A stretch of DNA of 64,000 nt from JBASEY01 sp049652745 (GTDB lineage Bacteria > CSSED10-310). The translations under genes and the position numbers were made by a program. The number at the start of each line of letters is the position of its first letter. Positions within the stretch are counted from its first letter, which is position 1. Of this stretch, positions 34,905-44,677 are shown piece by piece. The notes under the pieces were generated by a model. The model was not told the DNA's origin. It saw nothing but the letters and a program-made list of their open reading frames with translations, and did no database searches. The stretch covers positions 49,407-113,406 of the forward strand of contig JBASEY010000042.1 of NCBI GenBank assembly GCA_049652745.1. Direction: 5' to 3'.

Positions 34905-36314
34905 ATGGCTATAGAAAACAAAATCGTCACGATAAAAAAACGAACGGGCGCTCCTGTTCCTTTCGATGCAGAACGCATTCAAAAAGCGATTCTAAAGGCA
35001 ACTCAGGATATAGGCGGATTTAAACAAGACATCATTCCCGACACGATCTACAGCGCTTTCAAGGAAAAAACCGACAACGAGATTGCCGGATTACTGACCG
35101 ATGATGTCATCATGTGTCTCAATTCACATCAATCCTATCAAAACCCTGTCTCGGCCCCTGATGTCGAAACCATTCAGAACCATGTCGTCCATGTGTTGCG
35201 CAGCCGCGGTTTTGTTGATACGGCGGATGTCTATGAAACCTATCGTTGGGGAAAAGCACGGGTCAGGGAAGGGGAATTGACTGAAAATCAGTTTGCCGGT
35301 TCAGGCTATCCCAGGGAAAAAATGGATGCTCACTATCGGTGGAATTGTGACCACAATTGTGAAACCATCCAGAAGCTGAATGCCTGGGTTTTGAGCGGCA
35401 GGTTCAAGGATTTGGTGGATGCTTCGATAGCCGAATATGAGCGGCAATTGGACGAAGTAGCGAGGCTTTTTCTGGATAAAAAAGGAGCCCGCATTTTTTT
35501 TGTTGCCGGTCCGTCGTCATCGGGAAAAACGACCACCACATCCAAGTTGGCTCAAAGACTCGCCAAAGAAGGGTTGAGATTTCACGAACTCAACTTGGAC
35601 GATTATTTTAAGGGTCTTTCCGAATACCCTCGAGACGCTTTTGGTGATTGGGATTTTGAGACACCACAGTCTTTAAGGCTGGACTTGATCAATCAGCATC
35701 TAGTTGAATTACTGGACGGCAAATCTGTTTATAAACCCATTTATGATTTCAAATTGGGTCGAAGCGTTCTGAATGCCGAAAAAATACGAATCGAATCAGA
35801 TGAAATCCTGTTGCTGGACAGCCTGCACGGCCTTTATCCACCTATGACAGCCAGTGTTCCTGGACACGTCAAGTTCAAATTGTTTATCGAAGCGTTCAGC
35901 ATGATCAAACTGGGTGACGGCGCCGACGGTATTCTGACCAAAGGCACGGATATCCGAATGCTGCGCCGTATGCTGCGTGACCGAACACAGCGAAATCATC
36001 AGCCGCAAATGACGCTGGGCCATTGGCATTTTGTGCGGAAAGGCGAGCTGAGGGATATGATTCCGTATATCAAAACGGTGGATTATGTCATGAACGGTGG
36101 GTTGTCTTTTGAATTACCCGTACTGAAAACCGTCATGGGAAATGAATTTCCAGACCCGAAATGGTTTTTAAATCAGGGTCGATTGGATGCCTTTATCAGG
36201 GGTGAGCGTGTCAGGCGGATTCTGGACACGTTGATGCCGGTCAAGGATTTATCATCTTCGGTCATACCGGAAGATTGCCATTTGCGGGAGTTTATCGGAG
36301 GTCTGAAACTTTAA
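34905..36314 (+). CDS. ATP-cone domain fused to a uridine-kinase-like nucleoside kinase
   Basis: 469 residues. Residues about 8-95 form an ATP-cone (VTIKKRTGAPVPFDAERIQK), the allosteric nucleotide sensor best known from ribonucleotide reductases. A linker is followed by a P-loop kinase of the uridine kinase/phosphoribulokinase family: FVAGPSSSGKTTTTSKLAQR (about 198-217), LNLDDYFKG as the substrate Asp region, PIYDFKLGRS and ILLLDSLHGL as Walker B. The kinase would phosphorylate a nucleoside, with ATP/dATP feedback through the cone. The upstream gene ends 21 bases away. Confidence 0.85.
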   Translation: MAIENKIVTIKKRTGAPVPFDAERIQKAILKATQDIGGFKQDIIPDTIYSAFKEKTDNEIAGLLTDDVIMCLNSHQSYQNPVSAPDVETIQNHVVHVLRSRGFVDTADVYETYRWGKARVREGELTENQFAGSGYPREKMDAHYRWNCDHNCETIQKLNAWVLSGRFKDLVDASIAEYERQLDEVARLFLDKKGARIFFVAGPSSSGKTTTTSKLAQRLAKEGLRFHELNLDDYFKGLSEYPRDAFGDWDFETPQSLRLDLINQHLVELLDGKSVYKPIYDFKLGRSVLNAEKIRIESDEILLLDSLHGLYPPMTASVPGHVKFKLFIEAFSMIKLGDGADGILTKGTDIRMLRRMLRDRTQRNHQPQMTLGHWHFVRKGELRDMIPYIKTVDYVMNGGLSFELPVLKTVMGNEFPDPKWFLNQGRLDAFIRGERVRRILDTLMPVKDLSSSVIPEDCHLREFIGGLKL

Positions 36315-36353
36315 CCTGATAGCTTGTGGAAGCAGGTATGAGAAGGACGGGAT

Positions 36354-37322
36354 ATGGGAAATTCCAGGGGAGCGGAAAAGCAGAAATATTCAGCGTCTAC
36401 AAAAGCCGATGAAGGGTTGATCAGCTCCGTCGTTGCTGAACTTTGCGCTACGGCAAGCGGAAACAAAGCGCGTTTACGACGCAAATCGACCCGACACGCT
36501 GCACCGTGCCCGACCAGAATAGCCGAGATCATGGAAAATCTTCGTATAGCTTTGTTTCCAGGGTATTTTGGTGAAACTTGTGTAACAGACGAGACACTGC
36601 CCTATTATCTGGGCACCGTTCTCGATAAAACGCGAATTCTGCTGGAAACTCAGATAGCCTTGGGGTTCTGTTTCGAATGCTCGGATGAAGAATGCACTGT
36701 CATCAAAGAAAAATGTGTCGATCGGGCACGCATAATCGTAGAAAAACTGTTGATTCAACTACCGCATATCCGGCGCTATCTGATTACGGATATACAAGCC
36801 GCCTATGAAGGTGACCCGGCGGCGCAGTCTGTCGATGAAGTCATTTTCAACTATCCCGGTGTCTTGGCTATCACCTGTCACCGTGTCGCCCATGAGTTGT
36901 ATCGACTGCGGGTACCGTTGATTCCTCGTATCATTTCGGAATATACATTCCGCTTGACGGGTATCGACATCCATCCGGGCGCTGAAATCGAAGATCATTT
37001 CTTCATGGATCACGGCTCAGGAATAGTTATCGGGGAAACATGCAAAATTGGCAGCCACGTGCGTATTTTTCAGGGTGTGACCCTTGGTGCAGCGCGAATT
37101 CCTCCGGATAAAAAAGGAAATCCGGTCAAAGGCACCGATCGCCATCCGATCGTGGAAGACAATGTCGTCATATACCCGGGCGCGACATTACTGGGTCGAA
37201 TCACCATCGGCTCCGGATCGGTGATAGGTGGAAACGTCTGGCTGACGAAAAGCGTGCCTCCGAACAGCAAAATCACTCAAAGACAGGCACCTCGAGCACC
37301 GTCAACCAAGAATACCACCTGA
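36354..37322 (+). CDS. cysE: serine O-acetyltransferase
   Basis: 322 residues, ATG after AAGGA. After a variable N-terminal 60 residues comes the helical SATase domain, with AITCHRVAHELYRLRVPLIP. The left-handed beta-helix of hexapeptide repeats follows: DIHPGAEIEDHFFMDHGSGI, then VIGETCKIGSHVRIFQGVTL with catalytic His/Asp, and IYPGATLLGRITIGSGSVIG. It makes O-acetylserine from serine and acetyl-CoA for cysteine synthesis. The longer N-terminus is like the EpsC-type, delta-proteobacterial forms. Confidence 0.92.
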   Translation: MGNSRGAEKQKYSASTKADEGLISSVVAELCATASGNKARLRRKSTRHAAPCPTRIAEIMENLRIALFPGYFGETCVTDETLPYYLGTVLDKTRILLETQIALGFCFECSDEECTVIKEKCVDRARIIVEKLLIQLPHIRRYLITDIQAAYEGDPAAQSVDEVIFNYPGVLAITCHRVAHELYRLRVPLIPRIISEYTFRLTGIDIHPGAEIEDHFFMDHGSGIVIGETCKIGSHVRIFQGVTLGAARIPPDKKGNPVKGTDRHPIVEDNVVIYPGATLLGRITIGSGSVIGGNVWLTKSVPPNSKITQRQAPRAPSTKNTT

Positions 37323-37405
37323 TCACCAAAACGGCCACGTAAGTAATGTTTCGAATAAACCACAGACAAGATTCAGGAAAGAAACTTTTTAAAGGAGTTA
37401 TTAGA

Positions 37406-39742
37406 ATGAAAAAAAGTGTGTTTATTTTTCAAATGCTTTTAATCATTGTTCTTATCCATGGTTGTGTAACGATGCAGACACCTCCGGCAGCACAACAGCC
37501 TCAAAATGCCGATATGATAGATAATGATGCCCCTGAAACAATGGAAGCTTATGCGAAAATGGCTCTTGATGATATCCAGATCGAGCGGGATGCGCAGACA
37601 CGGCTTGAAAAAATCGAACAATTTTACCGTCAATTCCCTGAAACCCGCCATCTGGCTCAATGTGTTTTTATCGAATTGATCACTTTAGGGCAATTGGAGC
37701 GCAAGGATGAGATACCAACACGATCCGCATACTGGTTGGCACGGTTTCCGAGCGATTCAAGAATTATCAGGGCGGTGGCTGAAACGTCGATGCAGGATCA
37801 GCGGTATAAAAAACATGTTCTTGACCTGGCAAGAAAAGCTCTTGCAATCGATTTGGCAGGACAGACACCGTTCGTCGATTTGGATGAGACAGAAGAAACG
37901 GCACGTGAACGCGAGACATCGTATCGGCTGACGCTGATACAGGCTCTGCTGAAAAATTCCGCCTATGCTGCGGCTATGAAAGAAATCGATACCGCCTTGA
38001 CGCGGGTTCCACACAACGATTCCGGCCAAGTTTGCGCGTTGTACCGTTTCAAAGGCGATGTCTTCAATGAAATGGACCGTTATGAAGAAGCGCAAAAAGC
38101 TTATTTGGATAGCGTCATCATTGGTGATCCTCGACGTCGGCATTCCGAATATGCCTTAAAGCAGTTGGAGTCTTTTTTCCCCGACATGTCCGACAAAGAA
38201 CGTATGGATCACTATCGTGAAATGGTCGGATACACCGGTCCGGTATTCGACGATGTGACGGAAAAATATGGTTTGGCAGGTTTTGCGACCGGGCGCGTGG
38301 CATGGGGTGATTTCGATCGTGACGGATATCCCGATATCTTGTTGAACGGTTCGATCCTGTTGAAAAACGTCGAAGGAACAGCGTTTGTCGATATTTCCGA
38401 GCAGGCCGGGATGTTACCGGGCGGCCACGGCGGGTTGTTTGCCGATGTCGACAATGATGGATATTTGGATATTTTAGTTTTACGTAACGGCCCAAATCCT
38501 GAAGACGGCAATCGCTTGCTGTTGAATGATGGAACCGGCCGCTTCATTCCGGCAGATCCCTTCCCCGGTATCGAGCCGGGAAATCTGACGGAAGGCGCGG
38601 CATGGTGTGATTTGAATGGTGACGGCTTGGTGGATCTATATCTGGCGAATTATGAGATGGATCCGGCAAAAGTCGGCGGCCAGCGTGGAGTCGGCACTCC
38701 GGATGAAATCTATTTGAATGTCGGTGACGGTAAATTTATCAATGTATCGGCGGCCTTTGTACCGCCGGGCGGCACACCTTTGAGCGGCCGAGGCGTCTCA
38801 TGCGCCGATTTCAACAATGACGGCAAACAGGACGTGTTCGTCTCCAACTATCGGCTACAGAGAAACTTTTTATGGGTCAATCACGGAGTATCGACGGATG
38901 AAGGGTTGGATGACAATGATGAAAACCCCGCCGGCAATCAGCGATTTGATAAGAGTGATCCGTTGTCGGGACTTGTATTTCGGGATGAGGCTTTGGATAG
39001 AGGTGTCGCCGGCACGGACACCGATGGTTGGTGGGGACACACGATCGGCTCCGTCTGGGGAGATCTTGACAACGACGGCAATTTGGATTTGTTCAGCGCG
39101 AACCTGGCTCATCCACGGTACATTGAATTTTCCGATATCTCACAACTGCTGATAAACAGCGGGCCGCCGGATTATCGATTCACCGACAGGATAAAGTCGT
39201 CCGGCATAACCTATGATGAAACGCACAGCAATCCGGCTTTGGCGGATATCGATAATGACGGAGACTTGGATTTGTATATCACATCGATTTACGAAGACGA
39301 GCGCAGTTATCTGTATCTGAATGACAGCTCCGGTTTGGCGTTTCAGGAAGTGGGTTTTCTCTCCGGCACCCGTGCATTCAACGGATGGGGTTGCGCGTGG
39401 GCGGATTTCGACGGCGACGGCTTTATTGACTTATTGGTCGGAAGCGGTTCCGGCGTCAAATTATTTCGTAACCGGGGAAACTCAAATCATTGGATACAGG
39501 TGCAGGTGACCGGGACGGAAGAGACCGGATCGGCGATCGGCGCTCGGATAACCGTTACACAGAACAGCCGGGAGCAGATACGTGAAATCCAGGCGGGAAG
39601 CGGCACAACCAGTCAGGACTGGGCGGTTCAGCATTTTGGGTTTGGCGATGACGATATGCCTGTCACGATTCATGTGCTGTTTACAACAGGTGTTACGATG
39701 TCACGCATCGAGGTACCGCTCGATCAACGGGTTACATTTTAG
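37406..39742 (+). CDS. lipoprotein with TPR-like N-terminus, FG-GAP/VCBS repeats and ASPIC/UnbV domain
   Basis: 778 residues; ATG 37406 follows AAAGGAG. The lipobox is VLIHGC. Residues 40-290 are helical and TPR-like. At least seven calcium-loop FG-GAP repeats follow (DFDRDGYPDIL, DVDNDGYLDIL, DLNGDGLVDLY, DFNNDGKQDVF, DLDNDGNLDLF, DIDNDGDLDLY, DFDGDGFIDLL), forming a beta-propeller. The C-terminal NHWIQVQVTGTEETGSAIGA is the ASPIC/UnbV module. Lipid-anchored and extracytoplasmic, probably a binding protein. CRTAC1-like proteins share this layout. Confidence 0.87.
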   Translation: MKKSVFIFQMLLIIVLIHGCVTMQTPPAAQQPQNADMIDNDAPETMEAYAKMALDDIQIERDAQTRLEKIEQFYRQFPETRHLAQCVFIELITLGQLERKDEIPTRSAYWLARFPSDSRIIRAVAETSMQDQRYKKHVLDLARKALAIDLAGQTPFVDLDETEETARERETSYRLTLIQALLKNSAYAAAMKEIDTALTRVPHNDSGQVCALYRFKGDVFNEMDRYEEAQKAYLDSVIIGDPRRRHSEYALKQLESFFPDMSDKERMDHYREMVGYTGPVFDDVTEKYGLAGFATGRVAWGDFDRDGYPDILLNGSILLKNVEGTAFVDISEQAGMLPGGHGGLFADVDNDGYLDILVLRNGPNPEDGNRLLLNDGTGRFIPADPFPGIEPGNLTEGAAWCDLNGDGLVDLYLANYEMDPAKVGGQRGVGTPDEIYLNVGDGKFINVSAAFVPPGGTPLSGRGVSCADFNNDGKQDVFVSNYRLQRNFLWVNHGVSTDEGLDDNDENPAGNQRFDKSDPLSGLVFRDEALDRGVAGTDTDGWWGHTIGSVWGDLDNDGNLDLFSANLAHPRYIEFSDISQLLINSGPPDYRFTDRIKSSGITYDETHSNPALADIDNDGDLDLYITSIYEDERSYLYLNDSSGLAFQEVGFLSGTRAFNGWGCAWADFDGDGFIDLLVGSGSGVKLFRNRGNSNHWIQVQVTGTEETGSAIGARITVTQNSREQIREIQAGSGTTSQDWAVQHFGFGDDDMPVTIHVLFTTGVTMSRIEVPLDQRVTF

Positions 39743-40086
39743 CGAACACCTCGTGCAACAGCCGATGAGTTCGGCCGACCCTTTTTAAAGACAACTTGTA
39801 AATTTGTCTCTGAAATAGGCGGTTTTGGTTCGTCATTCCAGTAATGCACGGATGGACGGATTTTTGCTTTTTTTGGTGTCTTGTGATACAAAACAGCAGA
39901 TTTATGTTATCAAACCATAAATGAAAAACAGATCGGAACGGGTTGATTGGATGGTGTTGAAGCGAAAAAATTCGTATTCGTTGGATGGCTCATAAAAATC
40001 AATGTTATAACGATCGTAACGAACGGAAGTCTGAAATATATGGTTGTTGCGTTTGGAAGCTTTGAGTCGTCGGGGAGGAGGATGTC
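39743..40086. other. intergenic region, nothing firm
   Basis: 344 bases between the FG-GAP lipoprotein and the HerA-like gene. A weak stem (AGACAA...TTGTCT near 39788) follows the lipoprotein gene without a T-run. No gene or repeat was recognised. It must contain the promoter of the next gene. Confidence 0.35.
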
Positions 40087-41577
40087 ATGGGAGATATACT
40101 GATTGGCAAGGGTGAACAGCAGGTTCATCTGTTGGCGAAATACGGTAATCGTCACGGGTTGATAGCAGGAGCCACCGGTACCGGCAAGACGGTGTCGCTG
40201 TTGGTGATGGCGGAAGGGTTTTCGCGGATGGGGGTTCCGGTTTTCGTTGCGGACGTCAAAGGCGACGTTGCCGGACTAGCTCAACCTGGCGTTTTCAACG
40301 AAAAAATTCAAAAGCGCGCTGAAAAGATAGGGATGGAAGGCTACACAAACGAAGCCAGTCCGGTGGTATTTTGGGACATGTTCGGTAAAGACGGCCACCA
40401 GGTTCGAACGACTGTCAGCGAAATCGGCCCGACGTTGTTGAGTCGAATTTTGGAATTGAACGAGACACAGACCGGGGTGATGGAGATCACGTTTCGGTTG
40501 GCGGATGACCAGAATCTGTTGTTGTTGGATTATGACGACTTACGGGCGTTATTGGGATTTGTCGCTGAAAATCGAAAATTGATATCGACCGAATACGGTC
40601 TTGTCAGCCCGCAATCCGTTGCGGCTATCCAGCGTGCACTGTTGACGCTTCAACGGGAGGGTGGCGATGTCCTGTTCGGTGAACCCGCTCTGGAACTCAG
40701 TGATTTGATGCGAACGGATCTGTCCGGTCGCGGGATTATCAATATTCTCGTTGCGGACCAGCTCATTTTAAAGCCCCGCCTGTATTCCAGTCTTCTGCTA
40801 TGGCTGTTGTCGGAGCTCTTTGAAAATCTGCCGGAGGTGGGTGACTTGGAAAAGCCGAAGCTGGTCTTTTTCTTTGACGAAGCTCATCTGCTTTTCGACG
40901 ATGCTCCGCCGATGCTTCGCCGCCGAGTGGAACAGGTTGTTCGGATCATTCGATCCAAAGGTGTCGGCGTGTATTTCTGCTCACAATTTCCGGATGATGT
41001 TCCGAACGAAATTTTGGGGCAGCTCGGGAATCGTGTTCAGCATGCGTTGAGAGCTTATACGCCTCGTGATCAGAAAGCGGTCAAGACGGCGGCGGAAACG
41101 TTTGTGGCGAATCCGAAGCTGGATGTCGCCAAGGTTATTTCGCAGCTCGAGGTGGGTGAAGCTTTGGTATCGACGCTTCAGGATAAAGGGGTTCCGATGC
41201 CGGTCGAGAAGACGTTGATTTGTCCGCCGCGGTGCAGAATGGGGGCGATCACGCCGGAAGAACGGGCCATGGTGCGATCGCGAAGTCCTGTCGGCGCCAA
41301 GTATGACAAATTCATCAATCGCGAATCCGCCTATGAAATTTTGACGCGGAGGACAGCGGAACGTGAAGCGGCAACGGCTAAACCGGCGGGAACTCCGCAA
41401 GCGGAAGAAAACAAGGGCAAGATTCATGACATGTTGTGGGGCACCAAAAAACGGCAAGGCATGGTCGAAACGATGGCCAAACAGGCAGCCAGAACGGTCG
41501 GCGGCCAGCTCGGTCAGAAATTGATACGCGGGCTGCTGGGAGGCTTTTTGGGCGGCTCCGGCAAAAAATCGAAATAA
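40087..41577 (+). CDS. HerA-like ATPase (DUF853, YjgR type)
   Basis: 496 residues, ATG after GGAGGAGG. Walker A is GLIAGATGTGKTVSLLVMAE (about 25-42). VFVADVKGDVAGLAQPG is the DUF853 mark, and Walker B is KLVFFFDEAHLLFDDAPP with RRRVEQVVRIIRSKGVGVYF. It ends in a charged then glycine-rich tail (RGLLGGFLGGSG). A hexameric RecA-like, FtsK/HerA-class motor is expected. The cellular role of DUF853 is not established. Confidence 0.9.
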   Translation: MGDILIGKGEQQVHLLAKYGNRHGLIAGATGTGKTVSLLVMAEGFSRMGVPVFVADVKGDVAGLAQPGVFNEKIQKRAEKIGMEGYTNEASPVVFWDMFGKDGHQVRTTVSEIGPTLLSRILELNETQTGVMEITFRLADDQNLLLLDYDDLRALLGFVAENRKLISTEYGLVSPQSVAAIQRALLTLQREGGDVLFGEPALELSDLMRTDLSGRGIINILVADQLILKPRLYSSLLLWLLSELFENLPEVGDLEKPKLVFFFDEAHLLFDDAPPMLRRRVEQVVRIIRSKGVGVYFCSQFPDDVPNEILGQLGNRVQHALRAYTPRDQKAVKTAAETFVANPKLDVAKVISQLEVGEALVSTLQDKGVPMPVEKTLICPPRCRMGAITPEERAMVRSRSPVGAKYDKFINRESAYEILTRRTAEREAATAKPAGTPQAEENKGKIHDMLWGTKKRQGMVETMAKQAARTVGGQLGQKLIRGLLGGFLGGSGKKSK

Positions 41578-41604
41578 CTGTGAATCAAATTAGGAATACC
41601 TGAT

Positions 41605-41976
41605 ATGAACAATGGAGTTCTGACGATTTTGCTTTTGATTTTGTCGAATACGTTTATGACGCTTGCATGGTATGGACACCTAAAATTCAAGCAGATGCCC
41701 GGGTTCAGCGATCTGGGGCCGATCGCCGTCATTTTTATCAGTTGGGGCATTGCATTGTTCGAGTATATCTTTCAGGTGCCGGCGAATAGAATCGGATTTA
41801 CGGGAAACGGGGGCCCGTTCAATCTGCTGCAACTGAAGGTTATTCAGGAAGTCATCACGTTGGTCGTGTTTACCGTGTTCACATTGACCGTGTTCAAGAC
41901 GGAAACGTTGCGGACAAACCATTTGATTGGCTTCGGTTTTCTGATTTTGTCGGTGTATTTCGTTTTTAAAAAGTGA
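41605..41976 (+). CDS. small four-helix membrane protein, DUF486 family
   Basis: 123 residues with four hydrophobic helices. The start (NGVLTILLLILSNTFMTLAW with YGHLK) and the middle ISWGIALFEYIFQVPANRIG match DUF486, distant relatives of drug/metabolite transporters. Substrate unknown. It follows the ATPase gene by 27 bases and may share its transcript. Confidence 0.85.
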   Translation: MNNGVLTILLLILSNTFMTLAWYGHLKFKQMPGFSDLGPIAVIFISWGIALFEYIFQVPANRIGFTGNGGPFNLLQLKVIQEVITLVVFTVFTLTVFKTETLRTNHLIGFGFLILSVYFVFKK

Positions 41977-42127
41977 GCTGAATGGGTTCTAATTTGACGT
42001 TGATAGGAATCGGAGCAGTCGTCTAAAGCAATTGAATACACAGAGCTTAAAAGCCGGCTTTCAGCGGTTTATTTTGTTAAATCCGTGGAAAATAACAAAC
42101 ACTCTTTTCGTTTGGTTATAAATTTTG

Positions 42128-42174
42128 TAACGTAATAGCAAGTGACGATGTCAAAAAGAATTATTTTTACGTTA
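42128..42174. promoter_or_regulatory. TAACGTAA/TTACGTTA inverted repeat upstream of the disulfide-reductase gene
   Basis: Two perfect 8-base arms (42128-42135 and 42167-42174), 31 bases apart, directly before the RBS GAAGGGAG. It could be a regulator-binding pair, but the long spacing makes it weak. Confidence 0.3.
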
Positions 42175-42189
42175 TGAAGGGAGAAGAAC

Positions 42190-43878
42190 ATGAGTAAAAA
42201 AATTATTGTTATAGGGGGATCCGCTGCCGGGCCGAAAGCGGCGGCAAAAGCCCGACGTATGGATGAATTTGCGGACATCACCATGTTTCAAAAGGGTCCG
42301 GATCTGTCGATGGCGTCATGCGGTTATCCGTATTTTGTCGGAGGTTTTTTCGATGATCGTAACCAACTGCTCTGCACCCCTGCCGGCGTTGTTCGGGATA
42401 CGAAATTCTATTGGAATGCCAAGGGTATAGTGACCAAAGTCAAAACGGAGGTCACAAAAATCGATCGGCAAAACAAGCAGGTCGAGTTCGTCGATCTCGT
42501 CACCGGTGAAAAAGGCGTGCAATCGTACGATAAACTGGTGATCGCCACCGGTGCGGTTGCCGGTATGCCGCCTGTTCCGGGAGTAAATCTTAAGGGTATA
42601 ACCACGCTGCAATCCATGCAGGACGCTGATTATCTTCGAAAAATCAGGGACGACGGTAAGATCAAAAAAGCCGTGGTTATCGGTGGCGGTCTGATTGGTA
42701 TCGAAACCATAGAAGCATTGCATCTGGCCGGTATCGAGCTGACATTGATCGAATTGTTGCCGCAGCTGCTGACATTTTTGGATTGGGAGATGGCGAAATT
42801 GGTCGAGAATTATCTCAAAACCAAAGTCAACGTCATCACCAAAAACGGAGTTGCTGAATTTTTGGGTGAAAACGGCGTATTGACGGGTGTCAAACTCCAG
42901 AACGGCACCGAAATTCCATGCGAACTTGCCGTGGTTGCTATCGGTGTCAGACCGAATATCAAGTTGGCCAAAGAAGCGGGAATCACTATCGGGAAGCTGG
43001 GCGGAATTCAAGTCAATGAATACATGCAGACATCGGATCCGGATATTTATGCGGTCGGTGATTGTTGTGAGATCACGAATTTGATCACGCAAAAGCCGGT
43101 TTTAGCGCCGTTTGGTGACCTGGCGAATCTCGAGGGTCGAGTGGCCGGTCAAAATATCATCAAAGAAAAAAGCGCTGTTTTCCCTGGCACGATTCAGACG
43201 GGTATATGCAAACTGTTCGATTACAATATCGGTATAACGGGTTTATCGGAGACAAAAGCCCAGGAAAACAACATAGACTATATTAAGGTGGTCAATGCCA
43301 GTCCGGATAAACCTGGTTTCATGAAAGGTCAACTGCTGGTCACGAAGCTGCTGGCCGACAAAAAGACCGGTAAAATCATCGGCGCTCAATGTCTGGGCCC
43401 CGGCGATGTCGCGAAGCAACTGGCGATCTGGGCGACCGCTATTAAAGGCGGCTTGACTGTGGAAGACATGGTCAATGCGGATTTGCCTTATGCTCCCCCA
43501 TTTTCGCTGGCTATCGACCACAGCATCGCGTCGGCGCATATTCTCCAAAACAAGATCAACGGTGTTTTCGAAGGTATATCCGCCATGGAATTCAAAGAAA
43601 AACTGAACCGCAAAGACGATATGTTCATTTTGGATGCCCGCGGGGCCGATGAATATGAGCAGACCCGGTTGGGTGTCGGTGAAACGCTGATTCCGATCGG
43701 CGCGCTCCGACAACGGATGAGCGAATTGCCTCAAGACAAAAACAAAGAGATTATCGTTTATTGTAAAATTTCATTGAGAGGCTATGAAGCGGCCGTCGCA
43801 TTGAAAGCACATGGATATACGAATGTCAAAGTGCTTGAGGGCGGTATCATGGCGTGGCCGTTCACCAAAGAGAAATAA
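42190..43878 (+). CDS. CoA-disulfide reductase/NAD(P)H oxidoreductase with C-terminal rhodanese domain
   Basis: 562 residues. The FAD-binding start is IIVIGGSAAGPKAAAKARRM. The redox Cys44 lies in MASCGYPYF, the single-cysteine centre of CoA-disulfide and polysulfide reductases. The NAD-binding loop is AVVIGGGLIGIETIEALH, and the second FAD motif is DIYAVGDC. The C-terminal rhodanese domain (about 455-560) has active-site Cys525 in VYCKISLRG. CoADR-rhodanese fusions reduce CoA persulfide/polysulfide or CoA disulfide, linking sulfur and redox balance in anaerobes. Good RBS. Confidence 0.92.
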   Translation: MSKKIIVIGGSAAGPKAAAKARRMDEFADITMFQKGPDLSMASCGYPYFVGGFFDDRNQLLCTPAGVVRDTKFYWNAKGIVTKVKTEVTKIDRQNKQVEFVDLVTGEKGVQSYDKLVIATGAVAGMPPVPGVNLKGITTLQSMQDADYLRKIRDDGKIKKAVVIGGGLIGIETIEALHLAGIELTLIELLPQLLTFLDWEMAKLVENYLKTKVNVITKNGVAEFLGENGVLTGVKLQNGTEIPCELAVVAIGVRPNIKLAKEAGITIGKLGGIQVNEYMQTSDPDIYAVGDCCEITNLITQKPVLAPFGDLANLEGRVAGQNIIKEKSAVFPGTIQTGICKLFDYNIGITGLSETKAQENNIDYIKVVNASPDKPGFMKGQLLVTKLLADKKTGKIIGAQCLGPGDVAKQLAIWATAIKGGLTVEDMVNADLPYAPPFSLAIDHSIASAHILQNKINGVFEGISAMEFKEKLNRKDDMFILDARGADEYEQTRLGVGETLIPIGALRQRMSELPQDKNKEIIVYCKISLRGYEAAVALKAHGYTNVKVLEGGIMAWPFTKEK

Positions 43879-43892
43879 ACGAATTTCAGATT

Positions 43893-43955
43893 CCGATACG
43901 GCGATATCGATGCAATCCGGCGCTGCTTCCCGGTGTGCGCCGGATACTGTATCGG
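43893..43955. other. nested hairpin between the reductase and HAD genes
   Basis: An outer stem of CCGATAC (43893-43899) with GTATCGG (43949-43955) encloses an inner 9-bp perfect stem, ATCCGGCGC (43915-43923) with GCGCCGGAT (43937-43945). No T-run follows, so it is a structured leader or processing element, not a classic terminator. Confidence 0.45.
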
Positions 43956-44005
43956 GGTCGATGCAGAATCGACGTCGGTGGTTATGATCAAGAAATGGGT
44001 GACGC

Positions 44006-44677
44006 ATGAAGCTGATTCACAATTATGACACGTTTTTGTTCGATCTGGACGGGACTTTGACCGATCCCGGCGAGGGCATCGTCAATTCCTTGCTGTATTC
44101 CCTGTCTCGAATGGGTATAGAGGAAACCGATCGAGATAAACTGTTGACCTTTATCGGCCCGCCGTTGGTCGATTCTTTCGTGAACTGGTATGGATTCGAC
44201 GATGATCAAGTGGTGAAAGCCATCGCGTACTATCGGGAGTTTTTCAGGGATAAGGGGCTCTATCAAAACATCAAGTTCGATGGTGTCGAGACCATACTGG
44301 AAAATCTTGAAAAGCATGGCAAGAAAATGTTTATCGCCACGACCAAACCGACTGTTTTTGCTGAGCGGATCGCTGACAGGTTCGATTTTTCCCGGTATTT
44401 CATTGAAATTGTCGGCAGCGAACTTGACGGCCGACGCACGAAAAAAGACGAAGTGATCAAGACCATTTTCGACCGGCACGATTTGGAAAAACATCGCACG
44501 ATAATGATCGGCGACAGATTGCATGATATATTGGGAGCCAAGAAGAACGGGATCGATTCGTTAGGTGTCGGTTATGGATTCGGCAGCCGAAAAGAACTGG
44601 AAGATGCCGGAGCGGATTTTTATGTGGATAGCATCGACGAGCTTCGGATGCTGTTATTTGGAAATCAGATAAGCTGA
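44006..44677 (+). CDS. HAD-superfamily phosphatase, phosphoglycolate-phosphatase-like
   Basis: 223 residues. Motif I FLFDLDGTLTDPGEGI, motif II ATTKP, motif III Lys in TKKDEVIKTI, and motif IV MIGDRLHDILGAKKNGI. The cap of about 70 helical residues is of the Gph/PgmB class. It hydrolyses small phosphate esters; the substrate is not certain (2-phosphoglycolate or a nucleotide). Confidence 0.9.
   Translation: MKLIHNYDTFLFDLDGTLTDPGEGIVNSLLYSLSRMGIEETDRDKLLTFIGPPLVDSFVNWYGFDDDQVVKAIAYYREFFRDKGLYQNIKFDGVETILENLEKHGKKMFIATTKPTVFAERIADRFDFSRYFIEIVGSELDGRRTKKDEVIKTIFDRHDLEKHRTIMIGDRLHDILGAKKNGIDSLGVGYGFGSRKELEDAGADFYVDSIDELRMLLFGNQIS

Noticed and set aside
42316..43092. 258-codon open frame opposite the CoA-disulfide reductase gene
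   Set aside because: Antisense to a gene with clear motifs throughout, low-complexity composition and no RBS.
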